Of a stretch of DNA of 64,000 nucleotides, positions 59,694 through 64,000 are shown piece after piece. Every line of letters begins with the position of its first letter. Positions within the stretch are counted from its first letter, which is position 1. Origin of the DNA: an uncultured eubacterium 1-6 (GTDB taxonomy: Bacteria; Bacillota; Clostridia; Lachnospirales; Lachnospiraceae); contig CAIFEZ010000006.1 in assembly GCA_903789595.1 (NCBI GenBank), positions 67,509 to 131,508 on the forward strand. Direction: 5' to 3'. Made by a program: the position numbers and the translations under genes. Below the pieces are notes generated by a model that saw nothing but the letters and a program-made list of their open reading frames with translations, made no database searches and was not told where the DNA came from.

Positions 59694-60611
59694 ATGATAG
59701 GTGCAATTATCGGTGATATAGCCGGCTCGCGTTTTGAACGGAAGAATCGAAGATCGAAGGACTTCAGCATTTTTCATGAAGACAGCCGTCCCACAGATGA
59801 CAGTGTTATGTCAGTGGCGATTGCTAAGGCGATTCTGGAATGCCATGGAAACTATGCAGATCTTTCGGCCAAAGCTGTTTCATGTATGCAGGAATTCGGG
59901 AGAATGTATAAAAATGCAGGGTATGGAGGTGCTTTTATACAATGGATATGGAGCAGCGACTCAAAGTCTTATGGAAGTTTTGGAAATGGTGCCGCAATGA
60001 GAGTAGGACCATGTGGCTTTGCAGCGAAAAGTATTGATGAAGCCAAAGAACTTTCCGAAGCTGTGACGAAAGTTACTCACGATCATCCGGAAGGCTTGAA
60101 GGGTGCCGAAGCGGTAGCGGTTTCAGTTTTTCTTGCCAGAACCGGTAAAAACAAGGATGAAATTAAAGAGTATATCGCAGACAATTATTACGGCATTAAT
60201 TTTACGATTGATGAGATTCGCCCGACGTATAAATTTGATGTTTCATGCCAGGGGTCAGTACCTGTTGCCTTGGAAGCGTTTTTTGAATCAAGTGATTTTG
60301 AGGATGCAATAAGAAACGCTGTCTCTGTCGGTGGGGACAGCGATACGATTGCAGCTATTACAGGTGTAGTTGCAGAAGCTTATTATGGCATTCCTGCTGA
60401 TTTTATTGAGAAAGCAACTGAATATTTATATGCTTCAGAAATGGAAATCGTGTACTTTTTTGAGCAGTTGTTTCCATCAAAGGCTATCGGGGAGAACAAT
60501 ACCAGTCTTAGCGTTTTTGATGTGATTGAAGGCAAATACGGCCAGTGGGGAAGAAGAAAAGACATTGCAGAAAGAAATAAAAAATTAGTGAAGAATCGGT
60601 TCATGCAATGA
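59694..60611 (+). CDS. ADP-ribosylglycohydrolase family protein
   Basis: 305 residues from ATG 59694 (AGGAGG). Opens MIGAIIGDIAGSRFE; Mg-binding motifs TDDSVM (about 38-43) and GGDSDTIAAITG (about 215-226); NGAAMRVGPCG. It removes ADP-ribose from modified proteins or nucleic acids. Stand-alone, without a visible partner toxin, so a role reversing ADP-ribosylation by phage or by a distant DarT/ART enzyme is only a guess. Confidence 0.9.
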   Translation: MIGAIIGDIAGSRFERKNRRSKDFSIFHEDSRPTDDSVMSVAIAKAILECHGNYADLSAKAVSCMQEFGRMYKNAGYGGAFIQWIWSSDSKSYGSFGNGAAMRVGPCGFAAKSIDEAKELSEAVTKVTHDHPEGLKGAEAVAVSVFLARTGKNKDEIKEYIADNYYGINFTIDEIRPTYKFDVSCQGSVPVALEAFFESSDFEDAIRNAVSVGGDSDTIAAITGVVAEAYYGIPADFIEKATEYLYASEMEIVYFFEQLFPSKAIGENNTSLSVFDVIEGKYGQWGRRKDIAERNKKLVKNRFMQ

Positions 60612-61508
60612 AAATTGCCACGAAGAGCATGAACAGATATTTGAGCTCCTTTAAGGTGGGAATGGGTGAAGAGAAGTAATTAGAGAAGTGCTTGGGGTGG
60701 TAGCATACCATAAACGAAGACTTTCAGGAGGATCCAGATCTGCCCGGCGAAAAGGATAGAGCAGTTCCTTTTGGATGAAGATATTTTAATATAATAGGGG
60801 CGTATTATGGTCTAAGTGGGAAAGAACTACTGAATCCGGCGTTATCAGATAAGGGGTACAGGGCTTTCTTCAGTTCTTACAAAAACTAAGATAAATGATG
60901 GATATTTGGGCCAGTTTAGGCTATGCTAATTAAGCATATCTAACTGTAAATTACACATGGAAAGTGAGCAGGAAAATGCCGGTATCTCATATCGAATTAT
61001 GGAATAATGGAATGCCGGCTATATTATGCTGTGAAATCGATATATTTTTTTGATATGAGGTTAGATCATCCTAACAATAATAAAAGGACAGCCGGCCTTT
61101 GACCGGCTTCGAGAGTCTATGCCTGACTGGAAGCAGCTTCATGAAGAATACGACAAGGCGAAGGATGATAAGTGAGGAAAAGACATGATCGTACTCAAGG
61201 AGCAAATCGATATACCGGTACCTTATGAAAAGCTGGAGAACTGGCTGGATCACTTTGAAACATACGGGACGACATGAGGCTGGACAACCTGTATTTGAAG
61301 AATATCCTTACCAAAGGCAAAGGGGAATATCCTGACCGGTTTCCGGCCAAAGAACTTAAGAACCACACACCGGTGAAAGAGATGGCGAAGCTACTGTGAA
61401 AAAATCTGGGAGTTGAACGCACCGATCTACCAGTGTGCCATGCAAAAGTTATTCCGAATTAAAAATTAAGAAAAAATTTTTTTTAAAAACTGTGAGGAGA
61501 TTGAATCA
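60612..61508. other. Decayed DNA with short coding remnants
   Basis: About 900 bp without an intact gene. Remnants: 60806-60889 (YYGLSGKELLNPALSDKGYR.. to a stop), about 61118-61174 (MPDWKQLHEEYDKAKDDK), 61184-61276 (MIVLKEQIDIPVPYEKLENWLDHFE) and 61274-61399 (MRLDNLYLKNILTKGKGEYP). Their family origin was not recognised. Ribosome site GTGAGGAG near 61491 belongs to the next gene. Confidence 0.55.
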
Positions 61509-62468
61509 ATGGAAAAAGAGGCGAACTGGCCGGGACCCGAGGGACTGATCCCGGCGCTGGAAAAGAACGCGGCGAACGCGAGCTTGCATACAAGACGGTT
61601 TTTGGATGAAATCCTTATTGAAGAGCGTATCATCGGGACCCGTGTGGCGGATCTCACGATGAAGCTGTGGGGAAGCGAGTTCACCTCGCCGATCATGATG
61701 CCGGCGTTTTCGCATCTGAACAAGGCGGGACTTGCTCATCGCCCGATGGAAGAATACGCGCAGGCTGCAAAAAATCTGGGAATCGTCAACTGGGTCGGAA
61801 TGGAATCCGATGCGGATTACGCAAAAATTGCCGAAGTCGGCGCAAAGACGATCCGCATCATCAAGCCGTTCGCCGATCATGAAAAGATCAGAGAGCAGAT
61901 GACCTTCGCTGTAAAACACCAGGCTCTTGCGGTCGGCATCGATATCGACCATAGCATCGGGAAAGACGGGAATGTGGATGTGGTCGACGGCGAAAAACTC
62001 GGTACCCTGACTGCGCAGGAGATCAAAGAATTTGCAGATTTTGCGCACAAATCAGGCGTTCCGTTTGTGGCAAAGGGAGTCCTCAGCACAAGAGATGCTG
62101 CCCTCTGTGAGAAAGCAGGCGCTGACGCCATCGTGGTCAGCCATCATCACGGGAGAATGCCTTTTGCGGTACCGCCGGCGATGATCCTTCCGGATATCCG
62201 GAAAGTTTCAGGAAAAATGAAGGTATTTGCCGACTGTTCGGTCGATGATGGAAGAGATGCCTACAAACTCCTGGCGCTGGGAGCCGATGCGGTGTCCACC
62301 GGGCGTGCAATACTGCCGGGACTTCTGAAAGAGGGGACACCGGCTGTCGAGAGAAAAATACAACAGATGAATGACCAGCTGAAAGAATTGATGGGATATA
62401 CAGGAGTGGCGGCACTGGATTTGTTTGATGCGACGGTGCTCTGGTATCATGGACGCCCATTAAAATAA
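61509..62468 (+). CDS. FMN-dependent alpha-hydroxy-acid dehydrogenase/oxidase
   Basis: 319 residues, TIM barrel of the lactate oxidase/glycolate oxidase family but shorter than usual (about 350-370). Marks: PIMMPAFSHLNKAG, PFVAKGVLSTRDAALCEKAGADAIVVSHHHGRM (family NHGGRQ becomes HHGRM), VFADCSVDDGRDAYKLLALGADAVSTGRAIL. Probably oxidises an alpha-hydroxy acid with FMN. The altered active-site loop makes the substrate uncertain. Confidence 0.85.
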   Translation: MEKEANWPGPEGLIPALEKNAANASLHTRRFLDEILIEERIIGTRVADLTMKLWGSEFTSPIMMPAFSHLNKAGLAHRPMEEYAQAAKNLGIVNWVGMESDADYAKIAEVGAKTIRIIKPFADHEKIREQMTFAVKHQALAVGIDIDHSIGKDGNVDVVDGEKLGTLTAQEIKEFADFAHKSGVPFVAKGVLSTRDAALCEKAGADAIVVSHHHGRMPFAVPPAMILPDIRKVSGKMKVFADCSVDDGRDAYKLLALGADAVSTGRAILPGLLKEGTPAVERKIQQMNDQLKELMGYTGVAALDLFDATVLWYHGRPLK

Positions 62469-62522
62469 TATGAGAGCACGGCCGGGAGAAGACAGGCCGC
62501 ATTCAGGTATTGTAAAAGCCGC

Positions 62523-63032
62523 TCAAAGCAGGATTCCCAGCATGATGCAGAATTGGGCGACGGAGTTGGTGATCTGTTCTTTCCAGTTTGCCTTTGCGTC
62601 GCGCCGGTCTCTCTTATTGGCGAACCACACCATGAGACCCATGCCGGCGGCACCGGTTAAAAATAAAAAGAGCGCCGGCATATTTGTCATGTGGCGGATT
62701 ACGGCCGCAATGGACCAGCGGCCGCGGTCAACGACCAGCGCCAGAATGACGAGCAGAAATCCGGCGGGCATCAGATAGCGCATCTGTTTGTTCAGAAAGC
62801 GCAGATCCCTGTGCTGCAGGGCGATGACGAATTTCCATCCGGCCTTGAGCGCGCCGGCGAGGATCACCAGCAGGACGCCTGCTTGAAACAGCTGGCTGTT
62901 GAATCGTGCTGCCAGGATGGCGGAGCTGACGCTGAAGAACAGGACGGGCAGGCAGTCGACAAGCGCCATGAAAAGGGTGAAACCTTCCGGTACCGGCCCG
63001 GGGACCATTCTGCTTTGCTTTTCTTTGTCCAT
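62523..63032 (-). CDS. Hypothetical four-helix membrane protein
   Basis: 169 residues, start at 63032 overlapping the previous stop (TAATG). Four membrane helices with short loops: ALVDCLPVLFFSVSSAILAA, GVLLVILAGALKAGWKFVI, LMPAGFLLVILALVV and NMPALFLFLTGAAGMGLMVWF. No family recognised. Translationally coupled to the DUF1295 gene, so they probably act together. Confidence 0.7.
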   Translation of the reverse strand: MDKEKQSRMVPGPVPEGFTLFMALVDCLPVLFFSVSSAILAARFNSQLFQAGVLLVILAGALKAGWKFVIALQHRDLRFLNKQMRYLMPAGFLLVILALVVDRGRWSIAAVIRHMTNMPALFLFLTGAAGMGLMVWFANKRDRRDAKANWKEQITNSVAQFCIMLGILL

Positions 63033-63823
63033 TATGCCACCAGCCATTTGTGATTCTTTACGGAGTAGAGAGGGATGAACGGGATCATGATCGGGGTCGT
63101 GGATTTGTATTTTTGATATTCCGGGTCGGCGCCGTAGTTCTTGTCCTGGCGGATTTCCAGCCGGCGGGCGCCGCCGAACATGACGTAGATGATGCCGGCG
63201 TAGCCGAGGAGGGCGCAGATCCATTCCGCCGCGCCGCGGTAGATGATGATTCCGGAGACGAAGACACCGGTCCAGAAGATCATCTCACCGAAGTAGTTCG
63301 GACAGCGCACGAGACGGAACAGCCCGGTGTCCACGAAGCGCCCGGGATTCTTTTTCTTGGCCCTGCTTTTCTGGAGATCAGCGGTTGCTTCCAGCGTCAG
63401 GCCGGCAGCGGAGATGAGAAGCCCGATGACGCAAAGCGCGTCCGTGCCGCTTCCGTTCATGAGCCGGAATGTCACAGGGGACGTCTGGAGTGCATAGAGA
63501 ATAGAAGCGGAGATCCAGATCGCCAGCTTGGCGCCGAAAGAAACCCCGTCGTTTTGTTTGACTTCCCCTTTCATGCGTCTGGTGTAAGCTGTCTTGCGGT
63601 CCCGATAGACCAGATAGCCGGAAAGCCGGCAGCCGTAGAGGATGAAGAGTACGCATTGCAGGGCGGTGCCCACGGTGAGCGCGTGACGGAAAAGGGCGAG
63701 CTGCCCGGCGCCGATAAGCGCCACCGCCGCACCGTATCCGATGGAAATGAACCAGACATATTTGCGGAAGCCGCAGGAACTGGCGATCAGCGCCAGCACC
63801 AGAAGAATCAGAAATGTTTTCAT
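63032..63823 (-). CDS. DUF1295 (steroid 5-alpha-reductase-like) membrane protein
   Basis: 263 residues, about six or seven membrane helices. The C-terminal ICMT/5-alpha-reductase-type core is clear: GRFVDTGLFRLVRCPNYFGEMIFWTGVFV and DPEYQKYKSTTPIMIPFIP. Such enzymes reduce enones or methylate lipids using NADPH or SAM; the substrate is unknown. Ribosome site CGAGGA. First gene of a two-gene operon under a TetR-type operator. Confidence 0.85.
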   Translation of the reverse strand: MKTFLILLVLALIASSCGFRKYVWFISIGYGAAVALIGAGQLALFRHALTVGTALQCVLFILYGCRLSGYLVYRDRKTAYTRRMKGEVKQNDGVSFGAKLAIWISASILYALQTSPVTFRLMNGSGTDALCVIGLLISAAGLTLEATADLQKSRAKKKNPGRFVDTGLFRLVRCPNYFGEMIFWTGVFVSGIIIYRGAAEWICALLGYAGIIYVMFGGARRLEIRQDKNYGADPEYQKYKSTTPIMIPFIPLYSVKNHKWLVA

Positions 63824-63874
63824 ATGTTATCCTCGTTTCTTTTTGACAGATTCTGCCTGTTGGGAGCATAATTA

Positions 63875-63903
63875 ATCATAGCGACATTTGTCGCTATTTT
63901 CAA
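63875..63903 (-). promoter_or_regulatory. Promoter with palindromic TetR operator
   Basis: Minus strand TTGAAA (63903-63898), 17-bp spacer, TATGAT (63880-63875). The spacer holds most of a perfect 20-bp palindrome, arms ATAGCGACA and TGTCGCTAT with TT centre (63878-63897). A regulator bound there would block RNA polymerase. Confidence 0.82.
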
Positions 63904-63960
63904 GATGATTCCGGTGAAAAAAAATTTATTCGCAACAGAAAACAGGAGGTGTCGCTTTTT

Positions 63961-64000
63961 ATGAGAAGAAAAGATCTGGACGAGGACCGGATCCGTGAGT
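63961..64000 (+). CDS. TetR-like regulator, 5' end only
   Basis: ATG 63961 after CAGGAGGTG; 13 codons (MRRKDLDEDRIRE) before the window ends. The basic/acidic start and the palindrome in the divergent promoter suggest a TetR-family repressor of the DUF1295 operon. The class is inferred from context only. Confidence 0.5.
   Translation, partial: MRRKDLDEDRIRE

Noticed and set aside
1-64000. tRNA or rRNA genes
   Set aside because: No cloverleaf with a conserved T-loop GGTTCGAATC-type motif or rRNA core sequence was noticed by eye; a dedicated scan could still find one.

Overview
The window reads like a chromosome segment from a Gram-positive anaerobe of the class Clostridia, most likely a Lachnospiraceae-type gut bacterium. 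The evidence is the gene content and codon style: strong AGGAGG ribosome sites, TTGACA/TATAAT promoters, HrcA/CIRCE control, Pho-box-like TTAACA repeats, an LCP wall ligase and a WXG100-like protein. No rRNA or tRNA gene was seen, so the family-level assignment is inference.

Layout. (1) 1-6353: a cell-surface locus with a WXG100-like small protein, a membrane Ser/Thr kinase, a small acidic membrane protein and an 800-residue wall-anchored-like protein. (2) 6526-25236: housekeeping core with trxB, CIRCE-controlled lon, trmO, the phosphate regulon pstSCAB-phoU-phoPR, an LCP protein, greA and lysS. LysS carries an extra C-terminal MetRS-type tRNA-binding domain. (3) 25237-51300: a mosaic accessory region that starts at the lysS 3' end. 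The lysS tail and/or its terminator recurs at 36963-37571, 41239-41368 and 48050-48126. Tails of tyrosine integrases lie at about 26088, 41385 and 49660. This looks like repeated integration at one lysS attachment site followed by decay. Cargo includes a tartrate-type operon (LysR, DASS transporter, ttdA, ttdB, APC permease, serine hydrolase), an IS110 relic, an AAA_14 ATPase, a radical SAM enzyme, HxlR and methyltransferase genes, duplicated DUF3784 membrane proteins, a TetR/Fe-ADH/cupin cluster and an Rrf2/nitroreductase/quinone-oxidoreductase operon. (4) 51309-59015: a complete type II-A CRISPR-Cas locus (tracrRNA on the minus strand, cas9, cas1, cas2, csn2, and an array of 22 repeats and 21 spacers), bordered by IS21 relics on the left and a truncated DUF554 gene and an ExeA-type ATPase relic on the right. 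(5) 59694-64000: ADP-ribosylglycohydrolase, decayed DNA, an FMN alpha-hydroxy-acid dehydrogenase, and a TetR-controlled pair of membrane proteins running off the window.

The CRISPR part can be read in detail. A TTGACA-17-TATCTT promoter drives a tracrRNA of about 100 nt whose anti-repeat starts at the predicted transcription start. Back to back with it, a TTGGCA-16-GATAAT promoter drives cas9. The least-explained structure is a small family of hairpin elements with a conserved CAGTTTGTA-like core. They sit within about 15 nt after the stop codons of six accessory genes; three of these genes are consecutive (39297-40866), an arrangement resembling a cassette array. The arms differ between copies but stay largely complementary.

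No searches or folding programs could be run. Family names come from motif recognition in the translations, and start codons were chosen by ribosome-site inspection.
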